Below, piece by piece: positions 1 through 8,502 of a stretch of 64,000 bases of DNA; the stretch's first letter is position 1, and every line of letters begins with the position of its first letter. The stretch comes from Arcobacter nitrofigilis DSM 7299 (lineage in GTDB: Bacteria > Campylobacterota > Campylobacteria > Campylobacterales > Arcobacteraceae), in the NCBI RefSeq assembly GCF_000092245.1, contig NC_014166.1:2728001-2792000 (forward strand), read 5' to 3'. A program made the translations under genes and the position numbers. Under the pieces are notes generated by a model that had not been told where the DNA came from, ran no database searches, and saw only the letters and a program-made list of their open reading frames with translations.

Positions 1-1
1 T

Positions 2-382
2 CCTATTCATTTACTTTCTAGATTCCCCCACCAACTTTCAGGTGGCCAAAAAGCAAGAGTAGGAATAGCAAGAGCAATATCAGTAAATCCAAAGATATTG
101 ATTCTAGATGAGCCAACTTCTGCTCTTGATGTATCTGTTCAAGCTGTAGTTTTACAATTATTAGATAGATTAAAAAAAGAGTTAGGTATGAGTTATATCT
201 TTGTTTCACATGATTTAAATGTTGTAAAGCTATTATGTGAAAGGGTTATTGTGATGAATAGAGGTGAAATAGTTGAACAAGGAACTGTACATGATATTTT
301 AGAAAATCCACAAAAAGATTATACAAAAAAACTCATTGCATCGATTCCTCATTTTGAACCAAATAAACTAAAAATGGCTTAA
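2..382 (+). CDS. Peptide/nickel-type ABC transporter ATP-binding protein, C-terminal part (5' end outside window)
   Basis: The frame is open from base 2 and lacks its start, so the Walker A part lies upstream of the window. What remains carries the ABC signature LSGGQKARVGIARA (about bases 35-76), Walker B LILDEPTSALD (98-130), and the H-loop in FVSHDLNVVKLL. The tail DYTKKLIASIP is typical of Opp/Dpp-type importers (DppF/OppF). It would hydrolyse ATP on the cytoplasmic face to drive peptide or metal-chelate uptake. The TTG at 98 falls inside Walker B and is not the real start. Permease and binding-protein genes are presumably upstream. The ABC ATPase assignment is certain; the substrate is not. 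Confidence 0.85.
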   Translation, partial: PIHLLSRFPHQLSGGQKARVGIARAISVNPKILILDEPTSALDVSVQAVVLQLLDRLKKELGMSYIFVSHDLNVVKLLCERVIVMNRGEIVEQGTVHDILENPQKDYTKKLIASIPHFEPNKLKMA

Positions 383-415
383 TTTGCAAAGAAGAAGAAT
401 AGGATATAATTTCAT

Positions 416-1096
416 ATGAAAAATATATTGAAATACCTTACTGTACTATATGTTGAAGATGATAATGAAGTAAGAGAAAATATCACAAACACTATTTCAA
501 ATATTGTTAAAAAAGTCTATTCAGCTTCAAACGCAAAAGAGGCTTTAGAGATATATGATGATATAAAACCTGATATTATCTTCACAGATATTGATATGGA
601 AGGTATGAATGGACTAGAACTTATCAAAGAGATAAGAGAAGAAGATAGCCAAATTCCAGTTGTAGTGCTAACAGCTTATAAAACAGAGAGCTTTCTTATG
701 GAAGCTGTCTCTTTACATCTAGAATCTTATATCATAAAACCTATCTCTTATACCTCTTTAAAAGAGGCTTTATTTACTTGTTCTCAAAAACTACTAGAAA
801 GAAATAGATTCGAAATAACATTCCCAAATGGCTCTAGATATAACTTACATAGCCATATATTTACAAACAATGCAAATGAAATAGAAAAACTACAAAATAA
901 AGAGAGACTTCTTTTAGAAACGTTAATTGAGTATAAAAATGAACTTGTTTTTTATGATATTATAGAAGAAAATGTTTGGGAAGGAGACCTTCTAAATAAA
1001 GGAACACTAAAAGTATTAATTGGAAAACTTCGTCAAAAAATTGGGAAAGAGAGTATTTTAAATGAAAATGAACAGGGTTATAGGCTTTTAACTTGA
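416..1096 (+). CDS. Two-component response regulator with winged-helix output domain
   Basis: 226 residues. An N-terminal receiver domain has the acidic pocket E14-D15-D16, the phospho-acceptor D58 (FTDID), T86 and K108 (IIKP). After a linker (about 120-160) comes an OmpR-type winged helix (about 165-225) with VWEGDL and GKLRQKIG, ending in GYRLLT. It should bind DNA once phosphorylated by the kinase encoded immediately downstream, whose TTG start overlaps this stop codon by four bases (TTGA), indicating translational coupling. The output domain resembles that of the regulator at 49996-50643, which shares the VWEGDL motif, so the two are probably paralogous. Target genes are unknown. Confidence 0.88.
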   Translation: MKNILKYLTVLYVEDDNEVRENITNTISNIVKKVYSASNAKEALEIYDDIKPDIIFTDIDMEGMNGLELIKEIREEDSQIPVVVLTAYKTESFLMEAVSLHLESYIIKPISYTSLKEALFTCSQKLLERNRFEITFPNGSRYNLHSHIFTNNANEIEKLQNKERLLLETLIEYKNELVFYDIIEENVWEGDLLNKGTLKVLIGKLRQKIGKESILNENEQGYRLLT

Positions 1097-2796
1097 TAGG
1101 AAATAAATATAAACTACATGTATCTTCCATAATAATTATTGGACTATTTTTATCCATATCTATTAGTTATCTTATTAATAATATTGAAGAAAAAAATATA
1201 CAAAGTAGATTTCAAAATATAGTCGATGATAAAATGAAATCTTTTTATAGGGAAATTTTAATAAATCTTGAAACTCTTTATACCCTATCAATTCTTTATA
1301 ATAATGACCAAATACCAAGTAGAGAAGAATTTTCAATAGAAGCAAAAAAGATTATAAAAAGACATAGTGCTATTCATGCTTTAGAGTGGATTCCAATAGT
1401 TTCAAATGAGAAAAGAAAACTTTTTGAAAAGAACTTCTTTTTTACAGAAGAGTCAAAAAACAATAATATGGTAAAAGTTGGGAAAAAAGATGAATATTTT
1501 CCTGTATATTATGTGGAACCCTTTAAAAATAATGAAAAGGCCTTAGGCTTTGATTTATCAAGTGATGAAAATAGATATAAAACCATAAAAAAAGCTTTAG
1601 AAACAAAAAGCCCACAAGTTACTCAAGCAATAGAGTTGGTACAAAAAAAGAATAAAAAAGGTTTTTTAGCTTTTTTACCTATTTTTGATGAAAATCAAAA
1701 TATCAAAAGTTTTGTTCTTGGTGTTTTTGTTATAGAAGATATATTTAAAAAATCAATTTTAGAAGAGGACAAAACCTCAAATGAAATAAATTTTAAAATA
1801 TTTGATACTACTAATAATATAAATGAAGAGATTTATTCTCACAACTCTTTAAACAAAATATACAAACACCTAAAATATAAAAAAGACCTACCAGTTATTT
1901 GGTCTAGACAATGGACCTTTGAGGCAATTCCTAGTTTAAAATATATAAATGAAAGAAGAAGTTTTGTTACAGAACTAAGTCTGTTTATCGGAATTCTTTT
2001 GACAATCATAGTTTCATATAGAATCAATAAATTTTATAACTTGAAATATGAATCAATACAAGAACTTAAAAATAAAGATGAGATTTTGTATATCCAATCT
2101 CGTTATGCCACAATTGGTGAGACCCTATCAAATATCGAACATCAATGGAGAAGTCCCTTATCAAAAGTATCTTCAAATATCATATCCCTACAAAGTGAGA
2201 TAGAGTTTAAAGGTATGCCATCCCAAGAAAAGCTCCAAAGTTCACTTAATAATATGCAAAATACTTTAGTGTATATGAGTAATCTTGTAGATGAATTTAA
2301 AAATTTCCATATTCAAGATAAAATCAAAACTAACTTCTTATTTGATGATACTTTAGATATCGCCCTAAAACTTTTAGAACACGATTTTACAAAATTAGAA
2401 TTAAGAGTTAAAAGGGATAATAAAAAGAATCAAGTAAGAATATATGGTTATCAAAATGAGTTTTCCCAAGTACTTATTAATATCTTATCTAATTGTAGAG
2501 ATGCCTTTATAGAAAGAAGAGTAAATAAGCCTTTAGTGGAAATATTTACCTATGAAAAAGATAATAAAAAGTTTATAACAATAAGAGACAATGCAGGTGG
2601 AATAGATGAAAAACATATCGAAAATATATTTGAACAATTTTTTACTACAAAACAAAGTTCAGGTATAGGATTGCACTTATGTAAAATGATTATAACTGAA
2701 CATATGAATGGAAAAATAAGTGTAAAAAATGGCACCTTTTATATAAATAAAGAGAAGTGTACTGGTGCTATATTTACAATTGAGCTTCCAGTTTAG
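1093..2796 (+). CDS. Membrane sensor histidine kinase with CHASE-type periplasmic domain
   Basis: 567 residues starting at TTG inside the stop of the upstream regulator gene. TM helix 1 (about 10-27) is followed by a periplasmic CHASE-like region (about 45-270, including ALEWIP), TM helix 2 (about 293-313), then the phospho-acceptor H350 in the motif EHQWRSPL. The HATPase domain has an N-box NILSNCRDAF, the G1 box DNAGGI and the G2 box SSGIGLHLCKMI. It probably phosphorylates the regulator encoded just upstream. CHASE domains bind small extracellular molecules, but no ligand can be read from the sequence. The HQW motif recurs in the two other kinases of this window. Confidence 0.85.
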   Translation: MIGNKYKLHVSSIIIIGLFLSISISYLINNIEEKNIQSRFQNIVDDKMKSFYREILINLETLYTLSILYNNDQIPSREEFSIEAKKIIKRHSAIHALEWIPIVSNEKRKLFEKNFFFTEESKNNNMVKVGKKDEYFPVYYVEPFKNNEKALGFDLSSDENRYKTIKKALETKSPQVTQAIELVQKKNKKGFLAFLPIFDENQNIKSFVLGVFVIEDIFKKSILEEDKTSNEINFKIFDTTNNINEEIYSHNSLNKIYKHLKYKKDLPVIWSRQWTFEAIPSLKYINERRSFVTELSLFIGILLTIIVSYRINKFYNLKYESIQELKNKDEILYIQSRYATIGETLSNIEHQWRSPLSKVSSNIISLQSEIEFKGMPSQEKLQSSLNNMQNTLVYMSNLVDEFKNFHIQDKIKTNFLFDDTLDIALKLLEHDFTKLELRVKRDNKKNQVRIYGYQNEFSQVLINILSNCRDAFIERRVNKPLVEIFTYEKDNKKFITIRDNAGGIDEKHIENIFEQFFTTKQSSGIGLHLCKMIITEHMNGKISVKNGTFYINKEKCTGAIFTIELPV

Positions 2797-2851
2797 AAGT
2801 TAGGGAACAAATCTTGTATTGGCAATATGAAAGTCAATAAAAGGATTCAAA

Positions 2852-2944
2852 ATGTTCTCTTTTCTAAAAAAATTTATAAGTAAAACCTTTGTACCAAAAT
2901 CTAGAAGTATCTATATTTTTTACAAAGAGGACTCCACTTTTTAA
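2852..2944 (+). CDS. Possible 30-residue small protein
   Basis: ATG at 2852 follows AAAAGGATTCAAA, a good ribosome binding site about six bases away. The frame encodes a short basic peptide beginning MFSFLKKFISKTF and ends at 2944, overlapping the convergent recQ stop by four bases. There is no family recognition and the length alone proves nothing. It may be a small membrane-active or regulatory peptide, or chance. The rest of the 144-base gap between the kinase gene and recQ shows nothing else. Confidence 0.2.
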   Translation: MFSFLKKFISKTFVPKSRSIYIFYKEDSTF

Positions 2945-5049
2945 TTATTCTCTTTTTTCATATAATCATAGAGATATAAGTATTGTCTTAACTCTTTTAG
3001 AGTTTCATATTTTAAACCTTGTTCAATCCATTGTTTTATTTCAAAGGGTATTTCAAGGGGTTTTAAAAGCTCTTCTTTTTTCTCTTTTGATATTTTTTCA
3101 TGCTCACTTAAAACTGAAACATGTGATAAAATAGAAGTCAAACCCAAATCTCTTATTTGTGCTATCTCTTCTACTGTTTTCCCATCTTGAATTAACTCAA
3201 AAGTCTCTAAATAGGTTTTCGTAAGTTTTTTAAGTGGAGCTTTATTTTCTAGTTTTTCACTAAACTCCTCTTTTATACTTTTACATAAAGTTAAAAAACT
3301 CTCACCATATTTTTCATATTTTACAAGACCTACTCCATTGATATCTAATATCTCTTCTTTTGTAAGGGGAAGTTTTGAAGCTAACTCTTTTAGAGTTTTA
3401 TCCCCAAATATCACATATGCTGGTACTTCACTCTCTTGGGCTATCTCTCTTCTTAAAGTTCTAAATTTCTCATATAACTCTTCATCAAAACTCAGTTCCG
3501 TAACTTCTTCTTCAATCTTTTGAGCAATACCAAGTTTATCACTATCTATTAGAACTTTTTCATTTCCTTTTAGTATCTCCATACCAAGGGTACTGATTTT
3601 TAATGCTCTAAATTCACCTAAATTTAAAGCTTGTATATCTATAAGTTTATCAGCAATAGCCACCCACTCATTTTTACTTTTATCTGCTCCCAAACCATAA
3701 ACACTAAGTTTATCATGTGCAAACTCCAAAAGCTTTTGATTTTTTGAACCCCTTAAAATATCTATAATATGATTTACTCCAAATCTTTGACCACTTCTAT
3801 AAACAGCACTTAAAAACTTTTGAACATCTATACTCACATCAACTTGTTCAATATCACCTTTTGTACAGTTATCACACAAGGTTTTACAATCTTCACACTC
3901 ATCTTCAAAATAGTTTGCGATAATTTTATGACGACAATTATTTGATACACAATATCGATACATAGCTTCTAGTTTGTCAAGTCCTGTTTGCTTATATCCT
4001 GTATCTATAGCATCTTCTATTTGTATTTTTCTTTTTACCTCATCGGATTTTGAATAAAGTAAATATACATAAGACATATCCCCATCTCGCCCTGCTCTAC
4101 CTATCTCTTGGTAATAATTTTCAAGTGTTTTTGGTAAGCTTGTATGAATAACAAATCTTATATTTGATTTATCAATTCCCATACCAAAAGCAATAGTTGC
4201 CACAACAATATCTATCTTCTCATAAACAAAATCATCATAAACTTCATCTTTAACAGCTGGTGATAATCCAGCATGATAAGCCTTAGCTGTATATCCATTT
4301 TCACATAAAAATTGTGCCGTACTTTCTGCTTCTTTTCGAGTAAAAGTATAGATAATCCCACACAAGCCTTTATGTGCTTTTAGAAAACTTAATATCTGTT
4401 TTTTACCATTTGAAATTCGAGGTTCAACTTTTATATCAAGGTTATTCCTAATTGTTTTTGCCCTAAAGTGTTTTGCCCCTTGTAAGTTTAGATTTGAAGC
4501 AATATCAGCTTCCACCTTTTTAGTTGCAGTTGCAGTAAATGCAGCTATAGCAGTATCAGGAAAAAGTCTTTTTAGTTTATCAAGATTTCTATACTCAGCT
4601 CTAAACTCATGTCCCCAAGCAGATACACAGTGAGCTTCATCTATTACAAAATAGTTGATATTGATTCGTTGTAACACTCCTACAAAATCATTGGAAGTAA
4701 ATCGCTCAGGTGCTACATAGATAAACTTCAACTCCCCTCGTAAAAGCTTCTGCATAGTAAAGCCATTTTCATCATTTGTTTGTGATGAGCTTATCATATC
4801 AGCTTTTATATCCAAGTCATTGAGTGCTTTTATCTGGTCTTGCATAAGAGCAATAAGTGGAGAGATTACGACTGTCGTTCCAGACATAAGAAGAGTTGGG
4901 AGTTGATAACAAAGTGATTTACCACCACCAGTTGGTAAGATGGTCAATACATCTTGTTTATTAATGATACTATCTACAACTTCCTCTTGGAAGCTTCGAA
5001 AGTGTTCATGCCCGAAAATATCTTTTAGTATTTTGTGTTTATTATTCAT
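2941..5049 (-). CDS. recQ: ATP-dependent DNA helicase RecQ
   Basis: 702 residues, longer than E. coli RecQ (about 610). It has Walker A TGGGKS (40-45), the DEAH box VIDEAHCVSAWGHEFR (about 135-150), TATAT (motif III), and GIDKSNIRFVIH and QEIGRAGRDG of the second RecA lobe. A zinc-binding RQC region follows (YCVSNNCRH...CEDCKTLCDNC), then an HRDC-like segment with LPLTKEEILDINGVG, and a further lysine/glutamate-rich tail. It unwinds DNA 3' to 5' during recombination and fork repair. The gene stands alone; a convergent small ORF may overlap its stop. Confidence 0.95.
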   Translation of the reverse strand: MNNKHKILKDIFGHEHFRSFQEEVVDSIINKQDVLTILPTGGGKSLCYQLPTLLMSGTTVVISPLIALMQDQIKALNDLDIKADMISSSQTNDENGFTMQKLLRGELKFIYVAPERFTSNDFVGVLQRININYFVIDEAHCVSAWGHEFRAEYRNLDKLKRLFPDTAIAAFTATATKKVEADIASNLNLQGAKHFRAKTIRNNLDIKVEPRISNGKKQILSFLKAHKGLCGIIYTFTRKEAESTAQFLCENGYTAKAYHAGLSPAVKDEVYDDFVYEKIDIVVATIAFGMGIDKSNIRFVIHTSLPKTLENYYQEIGRAGRDGDMSYVYLLYSKSDEVKRKIQIEDAIDTGYKQTGLDKLEAMYRYCVSNNCRHKIIANYFEDECEDCKTLCDNCTKGDIEQVDVSIDVQKFLSAVYRSGQRFGVNHIIDILRGSKNQKLLEFAHDKLSVYGLGADKSKNEWVAIADKLIDIQALNLGEFRALKISTLGMEILKGNEKVLIDSDKLGIAQKIEEEVTELSFDEELYEKFRTLRREIAQESEVPAYVIFGDKTLKELASKLPLTKEEILDINGVGLVKYEKYGESFLTLCKSIKEEFSEKLENKAPLKKLTKTYLETFELIQDGKTVEEIAQIRDLGLTSILSHVSVLSEHEKISKEKKEELLKPLEIPFEIKQWIEQGLKYETLKELRQYLYLYDYMKKENN

Positions 5050-5158
5050 TTTGTGATGGTAGCATAGTTTGAATTAGGTGTATATGAATAGTAGGATATT
5101 TTTAGTTATAAGCATGTTTAATATAAAATGAAGTATTACAAAATATTTAAGGTAAATA

Positions 5159-5752
5159 ATGACCCCAGAAGAACTTGGAAAAAAATACAGCAAAATTTCA
5201 AAAATCTATCGTGATGAAACAAAAGATTCAAAATATGGGATTGTTCAAATTCAACGAGCTATATCATACTCAGAAAAAAAAGGAATTGCTTTAGATGTTG
5301 GTTGCGGGGCAGGTGGAAGAATTATTAATGAACTAACTTCTAATAATATAAATGTTCACGGAATAGATATATCTACTTCAATGATAGAACTAGCAAGAAA
5401 AGCTCATCCTAATTGTACATTTGAAATTGCAGACATTTGTGAATACAAAACAGATGAAAAATTTGAGTTAATTGTGGCATGGGATAGTATTTTTCATATT
5501 CCATTAAATAGACACAAAAAAGTTCTTGCGAGTTTAGCTAAAATGCTCAAACCAAAGGGTATTCTCATCTATACTTTTGGAGATGACAAGGGAGAACATA
5601 CTGATATTTGGCATGATGATACTTTTTACTATAGTTCTATTGGGATTAACGAGAATTTAAGCACGTTAATTAACTCAGACTTAATAATTAAACATATTGA
5701 ACTTGATCAATATCCTCAAAATCACGTATATATTATTGCCCAAAAGTATTAA
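5159..5752 (+). CDS. Class I SAM-dependent methyltransferase
   Basis: 197 residues. The SAM-binding motif I LDVGCGAG is at 45-52, the acidic residue after beta-2 is in GIDIST, and motif II is near EIADICEY. The post-motif region IVAWDSIFHIP and GILIYTFGDD fits a Methyltransf_11/25-type small-molecule methyltransferase. It starts at ATG 5159 after TTAAGGTAAAT. It is not obviously co-transcribed with anything: recQ is divergent upstream and a repeat region follows. The substrate cannot be inferred. Confidence 0.85.
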   Translation: MTPEELGKKYSKISKIYRDETKDSKYGIVQIQRAISYSEKKGIALDVGCGAGGRIINELTSNNINVHGIDISTSMIELARKAHPNCTFEIADICEYKTDEKFELIVAWDSIFHIPLNRHKKVLASLAKMLKPKGILIYTFGDDKGEHTDIWHDDTFYYSSIGINENLSTLINSDLIIKHIELDQYPQNHVYIIAQKY

Positions 5753-5840
5753 TAAATTTTCATACTACAAGCTCATAACACTTAAAGATCTCGTATAATA
5801 AAATTAATAAATATATAGATGATATATCGTCTAATTGTTT

Positions 5841-6064
5841 ATTCTCTTAAAGAACAAGTTCTTCGCTTCTCTTACTTTTGTATTGACGAAAAGTAAGCAA
5901 AAACAACTACGGCTTCGGAGGCAAAGCTTCCCTCATTTATTATTTATCTTTTCTGACTTGTAAAACTCACATAAAAATATGCTCTTTAGCATATTTGTTC
6001 TGTTCAAACAGTTACAAGTCTTTTTCGAAAAGAGAAATAAACATTCGGCTCCTGCAGATGTAGC
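5841..6064 (+). repeat. Structured interspersed repeat, copy A
   Basis: Non-coding element of about 220 bases sharing ordered blocks with copies B (6130-6345, inverted) and C (35145-35378). Shared blocks include TCTCTTAAAGA, CTTCGCTTCTCTTACTTTT, a GGCTTCGGAGGCAAAGCTTCC-like segment, TTTCTG...AAAACTCA, and AAATAAACATTCGGCTCCTG. Its centre folds well: an outer stem ACTTGTAA/TTACAAGT encloses a perfect hairpin AAATATGCT/AGCATATTT and a small hairpin CTGTT/AACAG. No transposase or long ORF is present. Confidence 0.6.
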
Positions 6065-6129
6065 AATATCGTTTGGTGTCTATATATTACTTTATAAACT
6101 AGCAGTTAAAACTATTGTTTTTCTTTCTG

Positions 6130-6345
6130 CCTTTGATGAAGCTGGAAGTTAAATGTTTATTTTTGGTAAAGCCCGAAACTGTTCGAACGTTAAAAAATGA
6201 CCTAAATGGTCATTTTAGTGAGTTTTGCAGGGCAGAAAATAAATATATAACTGGAAGGAAGCTTCGCCTTCATCAACTCGGCAGTCTTTTTTGCTTACTT
6301 TTTCGAGACCAAAAAGTAAGAGAAGCGAAGACCGTCAGGTGTTCA
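6130..6345 (-). repeat. Structured interspersed repeat, copy B (inverted relative to A)
   Basis: Read on the minus strand this element begins CTTCGCTTCTCTTACTTTTT, nearly identical to the start of copy A, and runs through AAGTAAGCAAAAAAGACTGC, GCGAAGCTTCC, TTTCTG, AAAACTCA and AAATAAACATT in the same order. The central hairpin is preserved with a different sequence: AAAATGACC/GGTCATTTT, enclosed by GCCC/GGGC. With copy A it forms a large inverted pair filling the otherwise gene-free gap 5753-6365. A 77-codon ORF on the plus strand inside it looks spurious. Confidence 0.6.
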
Positions 6346-6365
6346 TGAGAGAGAGAATAGAAATA

Positions 6366-7427
6366 TTATAACACTACTACTTTATTTCTCCCCTCTTCTT
6401 TAGCCCTATATAAAGCCTTATCTGCCCTTGATATTAAACTTTTTATAGTATCCCCTTCACAATAAAGAGTGATACCAAAACTTGCTGTTTTATTACCTAC
6501 AATAGAAAAACTATTATTTTCAATTATATATCTTAACTCCTCTGCAAGTTTTTTTATACCTTCTATATCCGTTTGGGGACAAATAATTACAAACTCTTCT
6601 CCACCCCAACGTCCAACTATATCTGTTACTCTTGTTTTTGTTTTTAATATGGTTGCAAACTCTTCAAGTACTTTATCTCCTACATTATGTCCATATATAT
6701 CATTAGTAGATTTAAAATGATCAATATCCATTATAATCACTCCAAAAATATGATTAAATCTACTTGCCCTATTGATTTCACTCTCCAAAAAATCGTTAAG
6801 TTTTCCACGGTTGAGAAGTTTAGTTAAGACATCTGTAGAAGCTAGCTTTTCAAGTTTTTTATTTGATATTTCAAGTTCTTTAGTTCGCTCTTTTACAATA
6901 TTTTCCAACTCCTCATTTATACTCTTAAACGTCATGATTTCATAATACCTATAAAAATAAAGAAGATAAGATACCATTAAATAAGCTACACAAAAAAATA
7001 AAAATGAATATTTATTATAAGGAAGTAAAAATAGTGTAAATATTGATATAAAAATACTAAGTAGCACAATAGACCATAATATCCCTTCTTTAGGACCTCG
7101 TATAGAAAATGAAGCTATGGGATAAAGTAAAACAAAAACCATACTATTAATCTCTTGATTTCCATCTAAAAATCCAATAATAAATAAAATACTAATAGTA
7201 ATCATAAAAAATCTAGAATTATATATATATTTATTAGCTTTCTTACTATTAATAAATAAATATACCATTAGTACTGAAAAAATATTTAATGAAATAGCTA
7301 AGTAGTTTATACCCATTTTGTAATATATTGGTGATAATAATACAGAAGTTACAAATCCTATAAGAAGATACTTTTTTAAAAGTTCATTTCTATATTTATA
7401 TTGGTCAAACAAATTATTTCCTAGCAT
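6366..7427 (-). CDS. Membrane diguanylate cyclase (GGDEF domain)
   Basis: 353 residues. The N-terminal half (about 20-160) is a run of hydrophobic helices forming a multi-span membrane sensor with little periplasmic loop. A short coiled coil (NEELENIVKERTKELEISNK) leads to a GGDEF domain. The active site reads GGEEF, and an RxxD inhibitory (I) site, RVTD, lies exactly five residues before it. The enzyme should therefore make cyclic di-GMP and be feedback-inhibited by it. LLNRGKLNDFL and DIDHFKSTNDIYGH are the expected conserved segments. The gene appears monocistronic, facing the inverted repeat pair. Confidence 0.92.
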   Translation of the reverse strand: MLGNNLFDQYKYRNELLKKYLLIGFVTSVLLSPIYYKMGINYLAISLNIFSVLMVYLFINSKKANKYIYNSRFFMITISILFIIGFLDGNQEINSMVFVLLYPIASFSIRGPKEGILWSIVLLSIFISIFTLFLLPYNKYSFLFFCVAYLMVSYLLYFYRYYEIMTFKSINEELENIVKERTKELEISNKKLEKLASTDVLTKLLNRGKLNDFLESEINRASRFNHIFGVIIMDIDHFKSTNDIYGHNVGDKVLEEFATILKTKTRVTDIVGRWGGEEFVIICPQTDIEGIKKLAEELRYIIENNSFSIVGNKTASFGITLYCEGDTIKSLISRADKALYRAKEEGRNKVVVL

Positions 7428-7557
7428 AAATTTTCACAAAATTTAGTTAGTTTATCAAAATAAATATAAATATATTTAGAATTTTTTAAATAGGTTTATT
7501 TTTTAAATTTATATATAAAAAGCTTGAAGAGAGTTGTTTTAGATTTTAAACTTGCCG

Positions 7558-8091
7558 CTAATTACTACTATTTAACTCAGTCAATATAGTTTTTAACTCA
7601 TGAACTAATACTTTATCAGTTACCATACCCTTATCATTAATCTTTTTATTCACCATTGGTACAGTTAAAATCAAATTTTCATTTATAGTTCCTGTTAAAA
7701 CTTTTATCAAGTTCACAAGAACTGTATTTGCTTTATCTCCACCCATAGCTGAAGTTGAAGCACTGATTACTGCTACTGGTTTATTTACAATATCAGCACT
7801 TGAGACTAACCAATCAAGAGCATTTTTTAAAACACCAGATATTTCAAAGGCATACTCAGGAGTACTAATTATTATTGCATCATGTGTTGCGATATTTTTT
7901 CTTAACTCTTTAATTAATTGTGGTGAATCATCTTTTTGTAATGTATGATTATCAATATCAGGGTTAAAAAATGGAAGTTTCCCCAAATCTTTATATATAT
8001 TTATATTTGAATCTATATCTTTTAGAGCATGAAGTATTGCTGTGTTATATGATTTTTCTCTAAGAGAACCAGATATTGCTAAAATTTTCAT
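7558..8091 (-). CDS. NAD(P)H-dependent FMN reductase family protein
   Basis: 177 residues with a flavodoxin-like fold. The N-terminal ISGSLREKSYNTAIL is the FMN-phosphate loop of the NADPH-dependent FMN reductase family, STPEYAFEISGVLKNALDW is the second conserved flavin/dimer segment, and SASTSAMGG follows. It probably transfers hydride from NAD(P)H to FMN or a quinone or azo-type substrate. Its ATG overlaps the stop of the HxlR regulator gene upstream (8088-8091), so the two are translated together. That arrangement is typical of redox-stress-inducible reductases. Confidence 0.85.
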   Translation of the reverse strand: MKILAISGSLREKSYNTAILHALKDIDSNINIYKDLGKLPFFNPDIDNHTLQKDDSPQLIKELRKNIATHDAIIISTPEYAFEISGVLKNALDWLVSSADIVNKPVAVISASTSAMGGDKANTVLVNLIKVLTGTINENLILTVPMVNKKINDKGMVTDKVLVHELKTILTELNSSN

Positions 8092-8441
8092 TTTAAATCC
8101 TCACTTATTGTTTCTCCAAAAGTTTTTGCATATGTTTGTGACCAAATCAATATCTCATCAATTACAGGTTTTAAATTATTCCCATATTCAGTTAATGAAT
8201 ATTCTACTTTTGGTGGAACATCAGCAAATGCTTTTCTATGGATAAGGTTTAATTGTTCCAACTCTTTTAATTTTATTGTTAATGTTTTTTTCGTAATAGG
8301 TTGTAGATATTCAAAAAGTTCTTTAAATCTAAGGGTACTATTTTTTAAATACCAAATAATCATAAGTTTTAATCTATCATTAAATATATCAAAAAATATT
8401 TCTGAGGATGAACTATATTCTTTATTATTAAATTTTATCAT
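8088..8441 (-). CDS. HxlR-family winged-helix transcriptional regulator
   Basis: 117 residues with the HxlR core: FNDRLKLMIIWYLKNSTLRFKELFEYL, then ITKKTLTIKLKELEQLNLIHRKAF, the beta wing (VPPKVEYSLTEYGNNL), and a C-terminal dimer helix. Family members often sense electrophiles or quinones. It has no conserved cysteine in the DNA-binding half, so a thiol switch is not obvious. It overlaps the flavin reductase gene by four bases and most likely regulates that operon. Confidence 0.88.
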   Translation of the reverse strand: MIKFNNKEYSSSSEIFFDIFNDRLKLMIIWYLKNSTLRFKELFEYLQPITKKTLTIKLKELEQLNLIHRKAFADVPPKVEYSLTEYGNNLKPVIDEILIWSQTYAKTFGETISEDLK

Positions 8442-8502
8442 AAAAAAATTATAACTATAAGTTTATTTAAATACCCTTAGTATATTTTAGTAAACTTTTA
8501 TT

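Noticed and set aside
5841-6345. Insertion sequence
   Set aside because: Terminal-like inverted ends exist, but no transposase or remnant can be read and no target duplication is evident; kept as an interspersed repeat.
6115-6348. 77-codon plus-strand ORF within the repeat pair
   Set aside because: It lies wholly within the inverted repeat copy B, has no ribosome binding site and codes for a composition unlike neighbouring proteins.
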